A model generated the notes under the pieces. It saw nothing but the letters and a program-made list of their open reading frames with translations, was not told the origin of the DNA and did not search any database. Shown piece after piece: positions 10,561 through 22,295 of a stretch of DNA of 64,000 nucleotides. The translations under genes and the position numbers were made by a program. The stretch's first letter is position 1. Each line of letters starts with the position of its first letter. The DNA comes from Amorphophallus konjac (taxonomy: Eukaryota; Streptophyta; Magnoliopsida; Alismatales; Araceae): positions 161,964,331-162,028,330 of the forward strand of contig CM040118.1 in NCBI GenBank assembly GCA_022559845.1, given 5' to 3'.

Positions 10561-12639
10561 GGAGGCATTCTAAATTTGCAATTCACACAAAACCCACTTT
10601 CCAAGCCATGAAAACCTTAGCATAACCACCCAAATTATCATGAAGAGGGCCCTTGAAGCCAGCACAATGGGTGAGGGCTCCTACGGCGGGCCACAGTCGG
10701 CAAGGAAGGAGCACGAGGCAGTGCAACAGCTGACTTCTATTCCCAATCATTTGAGCATAAATCCCTTAAGAGAGGTAAGTCACATGCAATTGCTTTCAAA
10801 TTGTTAAAATTCTTTCCAAATTCTTATATTGCCTGTCTCTTTCTTTTTTCTTTAGCTTCTCCCCAGCCCAAGGCGTTATTCCAACCTGAAATGGGTGGCT
10901 CCCATGATTCGTGAACTCTCATTAGATGTGATTTCTATCCTAAAAGTCTGGCACCTCCACCCATTGCTTGTTTTGGCCAAAAACTACCATAAACTCTCAC
11001 TTGATTGGCATAGCATTTCAGCTCAAGTAGAGATATGGCATCCTCAAACCCATACATTTGTCTTTCCCACATTTGAAGCTACTATCCTTCTAGGGGAGAC
11101 CGAGACATTACTGGCCCTCCCTAAGACTAAGGTGGGGGACGAGGACCTAGTGTGCCACACAGTTTGTCACGTCCCGAGTGCGGAAGATTACTCGGATGCG
11201 TGACGTGTCTATATAGATCGTGTCATTATAGCGGTAAGAATTTTAACATACATAAATTTGGAGTGCGCAAATGACTAATAAAACTAATAAATTCTAATAG
11301 TCCAAGTGATGATTACTTGATTAATCAAAGGAATTAAAGATAGTCCATAAAGATTTCCAAATTTAGAAAGCCAAACATTAGGCTACACGACTTAATATAA
11401 AGTTTATAACACTAACTGACATAACTGGGAATACAAGGTAGACTCAAATAAATTCAAAGACACAACTAGCTAATGATAGATGGTTGGCGTCCTAGCACTC
11501 TTCACTCGGTCTCAACCCCATTCTTGTCGCTATCCGAATCACCTGAAAATGTTAGGAAGCAACCGAATGAGCGAATCGCTCAGTCGGAATTACATCTCAA
11601 ATACGAGCAATCTTTACGTGATTTATAAGTTACATGTATTATCAGTATGGCTATGCATGATGTACGTATAATAAAAATTAGGTATACAGGTAAATCTAGG
11701 CATGATGAACAATAAGAGATCAAGAATTGTATAAAGAGAGTATAACAAGATTTCAAGTATTTGACAAGTAGTATTTCAAGAATTTACAGATATAAATGCC
11801 ACTTCGGGCAAGCAGGTATTCGTGTACAAGTATGAACGCAAGTATGAGAATGAACTCATGTACAAGTATATCTCAGGTACGAGCAAGTAAAAATTCAATT
11901 CAAGCAAGTAATGTCAAGTACGCATCAGTAGAATTAGCTATTTCAATCAAGCAAGTAATCACCCTCTCTAGGGCCACGAGTCAAGTATTGCCCGTTTCGG
12001 GCCACGCAAGTCAAGTCAAGCAGGTAAAAAGAGTAAGTGTGGAGTGTCTCAAGTCAAGCAAGTACTCCGGTGCAATGCTAAATACCGTGGTCAATAAACT
12101 CCCATGGGCACAAGTACCTTCGGGTGCTCCTCTCAGGACCAGACCGGGCCCTATATGCACAGCATTTCATGTATTACCTTTGACATCCACTCTCATTTAT
12201 AGCCAATATGGAATTTCAAGAATTTATAAACGTAGTATTTCAGACGAGATTAACTACTCATTTGGTTATGGAGGATTCTAGAGGTGGCCCCTACAGGCTC
12301 AAGAGGTGGCTCCCGTCATGTAGCACTTTGTGCCGTACGGCCTAAAGAGGTGGCTCCCACAACGTAGCACTTTGTCCTGCATGGCACTTAGATCCAACAC
12401 TCCCAAATGGTAGTTTAAGAGATTCAAGGTTTGACCATGTAGGGTATACACAAGTAGATTTTTCATGGAACAGAATCTCAAAAATTCATCATACCCATGA
12501 GTATGGATTATGGTTGTGTTTGCACGATTCTCGAGATAGATCAAGATCAGAAGTTGTAATTACTGAGTTGGCATATGGGGGTTTGCTAATCTTTCAAATT
12601 TTTAATTTTTTTAAAATTTATATAAGCATATATCAAATT

Positions 12640-12876
12640 GGCGCCCCTTAGGATGTCTTCATTTAATTGAAGACGTCCTGGAAGTCGTCAATTCAGTAAT
12701 TGGCACCCTGGCTTGGGGCCCCAATTACAGGGGCTAATTTTTGAATATATATACATGTATATAAGGAATTGGCGCCCCTGCAAGCAGTCTTCAATTAATT
12801 GAAGACTTGTTGGCTGCCATCATTTGAAGAATTGACTCCTGGGGGTTGCCCAACCTTTCAAAATTATGATTTTTCA

Positions 12877-12908
<32 letters not shown>

Positions 12909-13740
12909 TGAAATTGGCGCCCCTCATGAAGTCTTCAATTAATTGAAGACTTGAGGGCCGTCTTCAATTCAGTAATTGAAGACTTGAGGGCCGTCTTCAA
13001 TTAACAAATTGAAGACTTTGTGGGCAGTCTTCATTTAACAAATTGAAGACTCTATGGGTAGTCTTCATTTAATTGAAGACTTCCAGGGTGTCTTCAATTT
13101 AAGTACAGGTTCAACTTAAATTGACGACACACCAATTGAGTTGTTTTCCAAGTGAGTTGTGCTTCGAATCAGAACTGTAAGTTCTGTGACACAAGTTACT
13201 GTTCATTTCTCCAAAGTTTCTCCGAATCAGAATCCGAAGACATGGTCAGATGGAGAAAAATCTCAGGGTCACAGAAGTATATTCTGTCAAAATTTTTAAG
13301 GTCCAGTTTATTAGTTATAAATTTTTGAATGCATTGATTTACTGATTTCTAAAAATTCCAGAAAACGGAATTAACGAGATGGTGCATGTCTTCAATTAAT
13401 TGACGCCCTCGCGGGTCGTCTTCAATTCTGAAATTGGCGCCCTGGTCAGGGGCGCCAATTATAGTGAGGTGTCCACTATTCATCAGTGTGAAAAAGCTCC
13501 GAATCAGGAAGTAATGGCACGAATATGTTGAGAAAAAGTCAGGATTCCAGAAACATGTTCATGCAAAAATTTCGTACTTTAGTTCAATAGTTGTGGATTT
13601 TTTAATGTGTTGAATTATCAATTACTAAGAATTTCAGAAATCGAATTGACGACATGGTGCATGTCTTCATTTAATTAAAGACTTCGATGAAGTCTTCAAT
13701 TTGTTAATTGGCGCCCTGGTCAGGGGTGCCATTTTCAAAT
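12640..13740. repeat. GAAGAC / GGCGCC module array in LTR D
   Basis: Units such as GTCTTCAATTAATTGAAGAC (a perfect 20-base palindrome), AATTGGCGCCCC and GGGGCGCCAATT recur at irregular 30-60 base intervals. A further cluster is at 18390-18460, at the other end of the LTR. A TA microsatellite lies at about 12884-12908. Confidence 0.7.
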
Positions 13741-14984
13741 GACCTGGGTGTTTAAAACATTAACATAGGCTACAATTTAAGGTTTAAAATAGGATTATTA
13801 AGACTAAAAACTAGTGTGATAAAATACGTTAAAAAGATCATGAAATCATGCTAATAAACTAAGTTCAAACTCATAAAAAAATCATGACAACAGTATGTAA
13901 CAAGCTATTAACAGATGTATAACATGGTATTATTCTTGGTCATGGTAAAGTCATAATATATATATATATATATAGCATGGTTGACTAGTTGATCGAACTC
14001 TAAACATGCATCAATTAACCTATTAGCTACTAGTTAGGCAAGGATTTGAGAACGCCTACCTTTTGACGTGTGATACGAGGTTCAGAAGCCGCAGCAGGAT
14101 CGCAGCATGACGCAGACTCGGGAAGAAGACGCTCCTTCAGCACTGACGCGGTGTGGACGCGTAATTTTTTATCGTTTGTTTATTTTTTTTATTATTTTTT
14201 AGTTTATTTATTTATTTATTGATTTATTGGCGTGCCAGTCATCGAAGTGATAATTTTATTGTGCGCTCGATCTGACATGGTCAGTCGATTGTGAGTGATC
14301 GTGTCGGGACCTGAAGTCCGTCATACCATGAACGTTATGACGTTAATTACGTCCTTCCAGGGAAGGACAACCCTTGATTAAACGCTAAAGTAGGAGGCCT
14401 CGAGAGGCAAACAGATATTCACATGCTTAATTTTAAACTTCCTACCAGGGCCAGGGAGGCGGGTAAGATAATAACATCAACCACATAAACAGACTAGATC
14501 GTGTGATTGGCGGCTCAAAACAGTTATACTTGGTGGGAACAAAGAGATAGAAGATGTCCACCACGGAACGGCAGAGCCATGACCATGATATAGGTTTAAA
14601 GCTTCGATCGGTATTTCGACAGCCTTTCCTCTTAATCTGGGTTACGCCCAGGGGGGAAATAGGCTATCACCCACGGGATGCTGGGATGAAAGCCGAGAGA
14701 TAGAGAGGCCGAACCTCCCAACCCGTATACATATGGGCTATAGGGCAATGTATGATTTTCCCTTTGGAACGCTAGCGGAATTCATGCAGTGGCAGAATCC
14801 CCCCGAGCAAAAGGGTTATTCGTAAATCCGTTGCAGTTAGGTGGAACGTAGGGGTTATGACTCCCCTTCAGTTTTATCCCCGGGACATATCGGGTGATCC
14901 ACAGATATCCCTTTGTGGGTTCGTTTTGGGTGTTGGAATTCATTGGGCGGTAGATTGGGCTCTCGGCACACTCTGAATGGGCAC

Positions 14985-16350
14985 AGGCTCTCGGCACGAC
15001 CCAAAATGGGAGGGCCAGGGCTTCCGGCGCCAATAACAAGAAGGCCGGGGGTTCCCGGCGCCAAGACGAGAGGGCTTGGGTTCCCGGCGAGACAAAGAAA
15101 AGCAAAAGGGGAGCTCTTCGGCGCAGGCTTCCCGGCGCGAGGAAGAAGTGCTAGAAGGGGGGTTCTCGGCGCAGCTAAGCCAAAGGGGAGGGGGCCTCCC
15201 GACGCGGCCAAAGTGCCAGGTTCCCGGCGAGAAGGGCAGAAGGCTTCCCGGCGCGGAGGATGCAGAGAGGGCTCCCGGCGCGCAGGGAAGAAGGCCAAGG
15301 CGTATGGGCTCCCGGCGCGCGGGGATGAAAGGGGGAGGAGCTGTTCCTGGGGGTTCTCGGCGCCTGAAGAAGTGGCGCCGGGAGCTATTCACCCGGTTTA
15401 CTGTAGGCTGAGCCGAGAGCTGTGATGGCGCCGGGACCAGAACAGAGCTTACGGTACTCTGTTTTGGGTTTCATGATGATCATGTTGAAGCAAACGGACC
15501 CTAAGGAGTCAAAATGGCTCAATTCACTGGACTTCGACCTGTTTTGGTATGGATTCCCAAGGAAGGCCGGGAACATAAGAAGAGTGGGAGGGGAACAATA
15601 GGGGATAAGGAGCCTCTGTCACCACTGATAGATAAGGTCCCGGGGATGGGTTTCATGTCATCTCTGGCATCCTGGGAGAATTTTGACAGCATCTCCCCTG
15701 GACTTAACATTTTGCCAGGGAATGATAGACGATCACCCACTGAATGTCGGGGTGAAAGCCAAAAATAGAGGGGTATGGAACCCATGGCGCCTGTGTATGC
15801 TTGGAGCAATATCTTGATATCCCTTTTGAGACCGTAGAAGCTTATGCAGTGGCAGAGCTTCCTTGGTCTGAGGGTTTATAAAAGCCGATCGGGTTCGAGG
15901 AACCGCGTAGAAGAAGGGGAGTTGCTCCTAGTGGTTGTCATCCTCGAAATGCGTGTGACGACCCAAGGCATCCCTTGACAGAAGGTCGGATTGTGTTGAG
16001 CAGCTCCCAAGGATATTTACAGGGTTTATCAATGGTAGCAAGGGTTTTACGGCTTGAGGTTTACAGATTGGCCAAGAGGAAGGCCTCTCTATGTCAATGG
16101 CAAGGATGCCAAAGAGTTCCCGGCGCGGGCTTCCCGGTGCGCTAATAAGGTGGCCAAGGGGCTCTCAGCACGGGGTCCTCCCGGCGTGAAGAGAAGTCGG
16201 CCCCGGCGCGATGGTGAGAAGTGGAATGGGTGGCTCCCGACGCGCCCGGAAGATGGGATCTCGGCGCAAGAAGGCTTGCGCCGAGGGCTGTTCATCAGTT
16301 TCACTGTTGGCGGGGCCGAGAGCTATGAGGGCGCCGGGAGAAGAAACAGA
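14985..16350. repeat. (T)TCCCGGCGC module arrays in LTR C
   Basis: Two clusters (14985-15445 and 16105-16350) contain about twenty copies of a CCCGGCGC / CTCGGCGC core every 25-40 bases. They raise local GC sharply and produce long spurious Arg/Gly-rich reading frames on both strands. They lie downstream of the TATA box in the LTR's own direction. Confidence 0.7.
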
Positions 16351-17284
16351 GCTTACGGTACTCTGTTTTGGGTTTCATGTTGGTTTTGGCAGGAACTGAC
16401 GGACTCTATGGACTCTAAACTGCTCAAGGCATCCACTCTGAATTGGATTAGGCCTAAAATTCAAGGGAGTTTTAGGATTCGAGAGGCATCTGGGAGGCCG
16501 AAGTCTGAATGCCCCTGTCCATCGCCATCGTCACGCAGAGCTTGGGGACATGCTTGATATGGTCATTCGTCGCCCTGGGAACCAAGAGATGGCTGTCTCT
16601 GGCCCCAGAGGCGGCTTTGATGACATCAACGGAGGAAGCACATACGCTTGGAACCCCGGAGTTTCTCAAGCTTCGATCATTGCACAGCATGGCTTCATCC
16701 CAGCAGCCAAGGAATAGTATGTTCCGGGCTCCGAGGTGAGCACTAATGGTGCTACGAAGCAGAGAAAAGAAATAGGCAAATCGGATCGTCATGCTACTGG
16801 TTTACAGATAACACAGGGAAGGGCAATAGGGCTTCAGAAGAAGCAAAAATCAGGCTCAAACTATAACCCATCGTACATATATATCCATTCGTTTGGCGAT
16901 GCCCATCACGGAAGACACATGGTGAGAAAACCCATATGAAACACCATTCCAATACTCAAACCGATTACAGGGAGAGAGTGAGGGAAAGGGGAACAGACAG
17001 ATGCCGAGATGTCTCGGCTACATTATATGAATCAAGATGAGACTTGAAACGATTACATGAAGCAGAAGAAAAGAGAAAACAAACATGGGGGAGGGCGGAG
17101 CATTGACTCCTTTCCCTCCCCCGGATGCCCACCTGGAGCTTCTTCCCTGGGGATGGGTCTCTTCTCTCTTTCTTTTTCAGCGGAGGAGGCTCTCTCTCTC
17201 TCTGGTCTCTTCTCTTTTTTTTCTTTTTTTGATCGATGGTCTGGCTTCTGATCCTCCGATCCCCTTTTCTTTCAAAGGGGGTAT

Positions 17285-17295
17285 GTTTATATAGG
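17285..17295 (-). promoter_or_regulatory. TATA box of LTR C
   Basis: CCTATATAAAC on the minus strand, followed by a C-run, matches the TATA context of LTR B. Confidence 0.5.
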
Positions 17296-19879
17296 TCTCA
17301 TCCTTCTGTGCTCTCGGTGGAGGGCAGTCGGTGTGGCCAGCTTGCTTGCCACAGCTCCCGACGCGTCCAGCGGCCCTTCGTTGAGGTTCTCGGTGCCATT
17401 CTCAGAAGCCCAATCGGCCGGCCCATTTGGTGCTTTTAGGCCTCACACTTGCCTTGGCTTCTAAGACTTTTGCATTGATTTTTATCATAACCGAAAGAGG
17501 CCCCTTTAGTAGTGACACAGCTTTGTTGAGATCATCTTGAGGTTCCATCAGTGAATGAACTGGGGTTTAATCAGTATTGCCGTATGAATGACGATAAAAC
17601 CGGGTATGTTTCATTGGCATTGTCATCCGAACGGTGACAAGACCGGACATCAGCTTCAGTCTGACAGACTTCGGCCGGGTGTGTAATCTGTGGAGAGGAT
17701 TACTCTTCTGTTCTAACTTTGTAGGAGCCCTGACAATCTTTATCTGTCGGTGCCGGCTTCATCTTTATCTCATATTACATCCATCAGTAAGCTGACATCT
17801 GGCTTACCCTGACATATCATCCGTGGATTCTTGGATGAAGCAGTAGTACAGCTCTTCTTAAAGGGCTGGGAGGTCTCATCAGTCGAGTGACTGTGGCTTC
17901 ATCGGCGCTGCCGTCTGAATGACATCGGCACCGGGCATCAGCTTTGGCCGACAAAGGCTTTAGCCGGGTGAATGGTTGACGAGCTTCATCATTGATCTTC
18001 CACTGTTGGTCAGACCCTCTTTTCAATTGTGCTTCCACCCTTGTTCATTTTCCAGGTGTCAACACGCGGCAGTAGCCTATGTCAGTGCTACAGAGGGGAT
18101 TAGATATAGGGATCGTAAGACATTGGTTTAATGTCTTGTGGGTCTTGCTGAGTGGGCATTGTCTTTACCAGCTAAAATGGGTTGCTTGTGTCTCAATCTT
18201 CTATAAAAATAGGGTTAAATGATGCCTTTGTAAGGGGTCGTTCATTTAATCTAGGTGGTACTATTCACGTAAATGACACCTTGCATGAGGACATCATTAG
18301 TTTAGGTGACATTATTCATGAGACCCCATTCACGTGTTAGCATTCAGATGTTCATATATATATTAATATTTAAATGGGATGGGTTCCTATTGAAAATGGC
18401 GCCTCATGCCATGTCTTCAATTTGGAAATTGAAGACTATGTGAAGGGTCTTCAATTGGTAAGTGGAAGGTGTGGATTCCACTTACGTACAACACATGGCC
18501 CCTTGTGTTTAAAGTTGTCTTGTACTTTTATAGAATAACCCTCCCATGGTTTTGTTTCTTTGTACAAGACCTCCCATGTAAGATTCTTTACCCATGTGCA
18601 TAAAGTTGGACTGCACATTTACATGCTAGTCCTTCTATAGTTTAGTTCTTTAAACAAAACCTAGAAGTCTATTAAGAATAGTAGATTACGTATACATAAA
18701 GTGATGATTTGTAATTTTTATATACTAGCCCCCCTAAGGTTTGGCTCTTTACACAAAGCCCTCAGGATATTTTATATTATAAAGTAGGGTTGGCTTGTAT
18801 AGTTTCATTATAGTCCTTGTGAGGTTGGATTCTTTATGTATGACCTTCATGTATGATTTCTTTTAGGAAGCAGTTTTGAATTTATGCAAAGGTATTTATC
18901 GGGGGTGCTACACAGTTGCCCCTATAGACCCCTCTCTTATCCTAGGAGAATTCCTACCCATCTCAAAGGACATTAGGACCATGATTAGTTCTCAACACAT
19001 CCACTTGCTTCCCATGGTCCAGTGGGTTATTGCCCATTGTAAGAATAGATGTGGGTGGAATGAGGCCATAGCCAAGGCCACTTCTATTTGCCTGTGCGGG
19101 GCCATACTTTTCCCTACCACTGACCATCTCTTAGACATACCAAACCTGAGCATCATTAGTGGGTTGTGGCGAGGGTTGTCCACTTTACAAGCCATCCTTT
19201 CTTACCTATATGAGGGCCTTAGTTCAGCTTTCCTTGGTGGGCCTCTTTTTGGGTCCATGATCTTACTCGAGTGTTGGATGGGGGTTAGATTAAAGTTCAC
19301 ACCTAAAGAGGATATCCCTTCTCTTAGCCGGATATTCGGGAGCAACCCACTCTTCTTCATTGGAGGCACCCTTCAGATTCCCTCAGCAGGTTGAGTGCAG
19401 GACTACAGACAAGAAGACTAGAGATGAATGGCGAGTCTACCTCAACACTCTGCCCCTTGATCGGTTCGTGATGCGCCCAGCTTTCCTTCTCAGTACTATC
19501 CTCAGGCTTCCTAGGAGGCTTGGGCTGGACTTGAGGCTCGTGGGGAACACCAACTTGGCGATGTACAGCCCCCACAGGTGCTTTCTATAGGTTGGACTCC
19601 CGTGTACCAGGGTTCCAGCACTACCCCACCTACCTGCACTACAGGCGAGGAGACTCGGGATAGAGGAGGACGAGCAGGCAGTCAGGAGTGCTCGGATCAT
19701 GTGGGAGATCAGTAGGACCCATACTCTACCAGCAGAGGTGATAGAGACCCAGGAGGGGTACCGAACTTACCTGAGGGAGTTACACAAGATCCGACCTCGC
19801 GGGGATGCCCGATTGAGGATTGAGTGATTTTTCATGATGTATAGAGATCCATAGCTTGAACTTGATGTATTTGAGATTG

Positions 19880-19885
19880 AATAAA
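19880..19885 (+). promoter_or_regulatory. Possible poly(A) signal of the DUF7745 gene
   Basis: AATAAA lies about 50 bases after the last recognisable coding sequence of the accessory gene, on its strand. Such hexamers are common by chance in AT-rich plant DNA. Confidence 0.3.
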
Positions 19886-19939
19886 TGAATGAAAGACTTC
19901 GAATAAGCTATAGACTTGCCTCGCTTTTCTGTACATATG

Positions 19940-20345
19940 TGTGGTTTGACATAGCCGTCAGAAATAGAAACGGCTTTCCTAAGGACCGCTACAAGAATAA
20001 GATGGTCACAGTATGATCGCTAAAACATGATAAATGGTCTCCAATAGGCCGCAAAGGGATAGAAATCAAAAGGGCCCGTGAGCTTGTGATCAACAGTCCT
20101 CGGGAGAAATAAGCGGCCTATCGAGGGACCGCTATACAACAAGACGGCCAGTATTTGACCGCTGAGATTAGAGAAATGGTCTCGTTTAGACCACAAAGGG
20201 ATAGAAATCAGAAGGGCCCGTGCATTAGAGCTCCGAGTAAATGGCGGCCTACCCAATGACCGCTAGAATATGAGACTGTCAGAAATTGACCACTAATTGA
20301 ATATAAGCGGTCCTCAGAAGACCGCAAAAAAGTAGATATGAGAGG
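19940..20345. repeat. GGTC..GACC hairpin array downstream of the DUF7745 gene
   Basis: Units such as AACGGCTTTCCTAAGGACCGC, AAATGGTCTCCAATAGGCCGC and AAGCGGTCCTCAGAAGACCGC recur every 40-60 bases. The segment GGGATAGAAATCA(A/G)AAGGGCCCGTG is itself repeated (20055 and 20200), so some units spread by local duplication. Confidence 0.7.
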
Positions 20346-20599
20346 AGTCCATGGGCTTTGTGGTTCGGGCCTTGCAGACCTGTCTCTGCACACACTCAAC
20401 AAAGAATCATGTTAGATTTTTTCTAGGCTTAACCCCTTGCCGAGGGCAAGCCCAATGTGAGACATGTTGTGCCCCTTGGTTTTGATGATAGCAAAATGGT
20501 TTCAATGATAGCCAACACCATTAGTTTCATCTAGTTCATATCATGCATAAGGTCCATGCATTCCATACTCTACACGCAGCCTTGGCAAGCGCTAAGTCG

Positions 20600-21160
20600 G
20601 TGCAGCTTTTTGATGCATGCACTAGTTGATGCACTTTGCTGAAGCTCAAGTCGATGCCAAGGCTGTGCATGTTCAAGGGACACTTAGAGTCAGTGCACAT
20701 TTTGTCTTGCAACGTATCTCCAAGTCAGTGCATGTTTTACTCTGTGCATGCATATTAGTCTATGTACAGTTGCGTCACTCAGCATACAAGGTCCGTGCAT
20801 CCTGCATCTGTCGCATGCGAAGTCCTTGCACATGTTGGTAAAGTCAGTGCATGTTTCCCGTTTGTTCATGTCAACTCGGTGCATGTTTTTACCTCTCATA
20901 TATAGAAAGTCGGTGCACTTTTTTGGTTAAGCATGTGCATGCATACCTCAAGTCGATGCAACTTTTGTTGCTGCACACGACCAAGTCCGTGCATGTGTGC
21001 ATCTTATACAACAAAGTCTGTACATTTTTTTTGATGCCATGTATGTGCATCTTTCATACCATGCACACAAAGTCTGTACATTCTTTGGTGGCATGTCTGT
21101 GCATCCTTTGTTCCATAACTACATAAAGTTCGTGCATATGAATATCAAGTCTACACATGG
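20600..21160. repeat. AAGTC(G/C/A)(G/A)TGCAT array in U3 of the K1 5' LTR
   Basis: Motifs such as AAGTCGGTGCAT, AAGTCAGTGCATG, AAGTCCGTGCATG and AAGTCTGTACAT recur every 25-45 bases with unrelated spacers. The equivalent array in the 3' LTR is at about 29810-30370, and a further cluster at 28030-28320 lies in the interior. Confidence 0.85.
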
Positions 21161-21423
21161 TTGCCTGGATGGCTTAGCAAGTATATACATTCTCGAACCT
21201 ACTCTGTGCATCTTTCTACTAACCTCACATTACTTTCTAACTGATATTAAGTCTGACCTTGGCAAGACATTTGCTCGAGGAGTTTAAGAAGGGCATGTGA
21301 TCCAAGAATGGACGATGTGCCAGGATCGTGACATGTGTAAAAGCAATGACCTGAAATGCCTCCACATGGTCAAGGCGCTAAGGCAAAAATTCGTGGAAGA
21401 CACACGCCCACCAATCTGCTGCT

Positions 21424-21435
21424 GATATAAAAAGG
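21424..21435 (+). promoter_or_regulatory. TATA box of the K1 5' LTR
   Basis: GATATAAAAAGG lies downstream of the motif array and upstream of a purine-rich GAGAGAAGAGAAAG leader. The same box is at 30636-30647 in the 3' LTR. Confidence 0.65.
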
Positions 21436-22241
21436 AGACTTCTCCATCTGGAGAAGCATGATCATGAATATTCTTCAGAAAAGTAGAAGCAGAAAGAGCC
21501 TGCACGATCCAGAGAGAAGAGAAAGAGAAGAGAAAGAGAAGAAAGAGAAAAGAAGAGAAGGAGAGAGTTGAGAGAAAGGTGTCTGAGAGAATTTCTTTAA
21601 GAGTCTGTTCCTCAGTCTCTTGGTTCAGATACCAGAGCTGAGATTGCTCATTGTGAGCTACATTCCCTTTGGGGACTTCGTGGTTTTTCATCTGTTTCCT
21701 TTTTATTTTCTGAAACCTTGTCGTCAAGTTGTGTGTCAGCGGAGCAAGTTGTGAAGCTCAGCGGTTTGCAGAGGAGGATTCCTCTGGACGGGTGAAGCTG
21801 TAAGTCCCCAGCGATTTATAGAGGAGGATTCCTCTGGATGGCATAAGCTGTAACGCCCAGCCGTCTGTAGGGTTTTGACCCTAAAGCTGTGGATCAGCGA
21901 AGCTATGTATCAGCGGTTGAAGCCACATTCCGGTTTGGAGTGTGGGGTGGATGTAGATCTCGGGTTTGAGATCGAACCACTTTAAAAATTCCCTGTGTAC
22001 TGTGCGATTGCCGTGTGACTTGTGTGCATCCTATTCATCTCTTCCATCCGTAGTAGATGCATGTTTAGGATCGTTTAAGTTCAGATCTGGTTGAGTTGGC
22101 ATTCTGTGATCGTATTCGTTTATCCTTCTGCCGTCCAGCAGTAGTTTGTTTTAATTCCGCACTTGAAGCTGTTGTAGTTGGTTTTATTGGGTGACTGATC
22201 TATTCACCCCCCTCTAGATCGTTCATAGAGTCTTATCAATT

Positions 22242-22253
22242 TGGTATCAGAGC
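22242..22253 (+). other. Primer binding site of K1
   Basis: TGGTATCAGAGC is the standard plant site complementary to the 3' end of initiator tRNA-Met. It lies four bases after the LTR end. Confidence 0.9.
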
Positions 22254-22295
22254 CTAACTCTTTTTCAGGGACTAACATCCTAAAGAGGAACGGCC

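Larger units (their letters stand above)
14152..18064 (-). mobile_element. Solo Tat-like LTR C nested in LTR D
   Basis: The plus-strand ends are TGTGGACGCG (14152) and ...AGGTGTCAACA (18064), flanked by CGCGG at 14147-14151 and 18065-18069. Read on the minus strand it begins TGTTGACACC like LTR A, and has a TATA-like CCTATATAAAC at 17285-17295. Neither end recurs inside, so no pair of LTRs can be drawn and a 3.9-kb solo LTR is the simplest reading. Two related blocks inside (about 14985-15475 and 16105-16380) both end in GAGCTTACGGTACTCTG followed by TTTTGGGTTTCATG, so the LTR grew by internal duplication. Confidence 0.8.
11165..18912 (-). mobile_element. Solo gypsy LTR D, with nested LTR C
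   Basis: The plus-strand ends are TGTCACGTCCCG (11165) and ...GGGGGTGCTACA (18912), flanked by CAGTT at 11160-11164 and 18913-18917. On the minus strand the LTR starts TGTAGCACCCCCGATAA, like the TGTAACGCCCGGTAA of the TR-GAG LTR. Further along, 12080-12170 reversed matches the TR-GAG LTR around 53440-53560 (GGAGCACCC...CCCATGGGAGTT...AGCATTGCACCG). It is therefore a distant relative of that gypsy family. There is no interior, so it is a solo LTR produced by LTR-LTR recombination. Without the nested LTR C it is about 3.8 kb. Confidence 0.85.
10640..19830 (+). pseudogene. DUF7745-type accessory gene of E_A, split by solo LTR D
   Basis: The ATG at 10640 opens 45 codons, then a GT...AG intron (10775-10855, phase 0), then exon 2 from 10856. 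At 11164 the frame is cut by solo LTR D. It resumes at 18918, straight after the second TSD copy, in the same phase. Visible family features are a WHSISAQVEIWHPQTHTFVFP block and, after the insertion, an AKATSICLCGAILFPTTDHL block, corresponding to the conserved ALaIYGlvLFP segment of DUF7745 proteins. These are found in plant transposon-related genes and have no known biochemical role. The frame ends at a TGA at 19392. Similar-looking coding sequence continues in another frame to about 19590 and on to 19830, so the 3' part has a frameshift or an unseen intron. It is antisense to the E_A pol and follows the PMD gene in the same orientation. Confidence 0.65.
20465..22238 (+). repeat. 5' LTR of K1
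   Basis: It starts TGTTGTGCCCCTTGG and ends GAGTCTTATCA, four bases before the primer site. U3 holds about 17 copies of AAGTC-NN-TGCAT (20600-21160) and a TATA box at 21424-21435. It is 50 bp longer than the 3' LTR because a short unit containing GAGGAGGATTCCTCTGGA is present twice here (near 21770 and 21820) and once in the 3' copy. Confidence 0.9.

Noticed and set aside
14855..15425. Long Arg/Gly/Pro-rich frames on both strands (up to 170 residues)
   Set aside because: They arise from the GC-rich CCCGGCGC array, which removes stop codons on both strands. Overlapping frames in several phases and no motif argue against genes.
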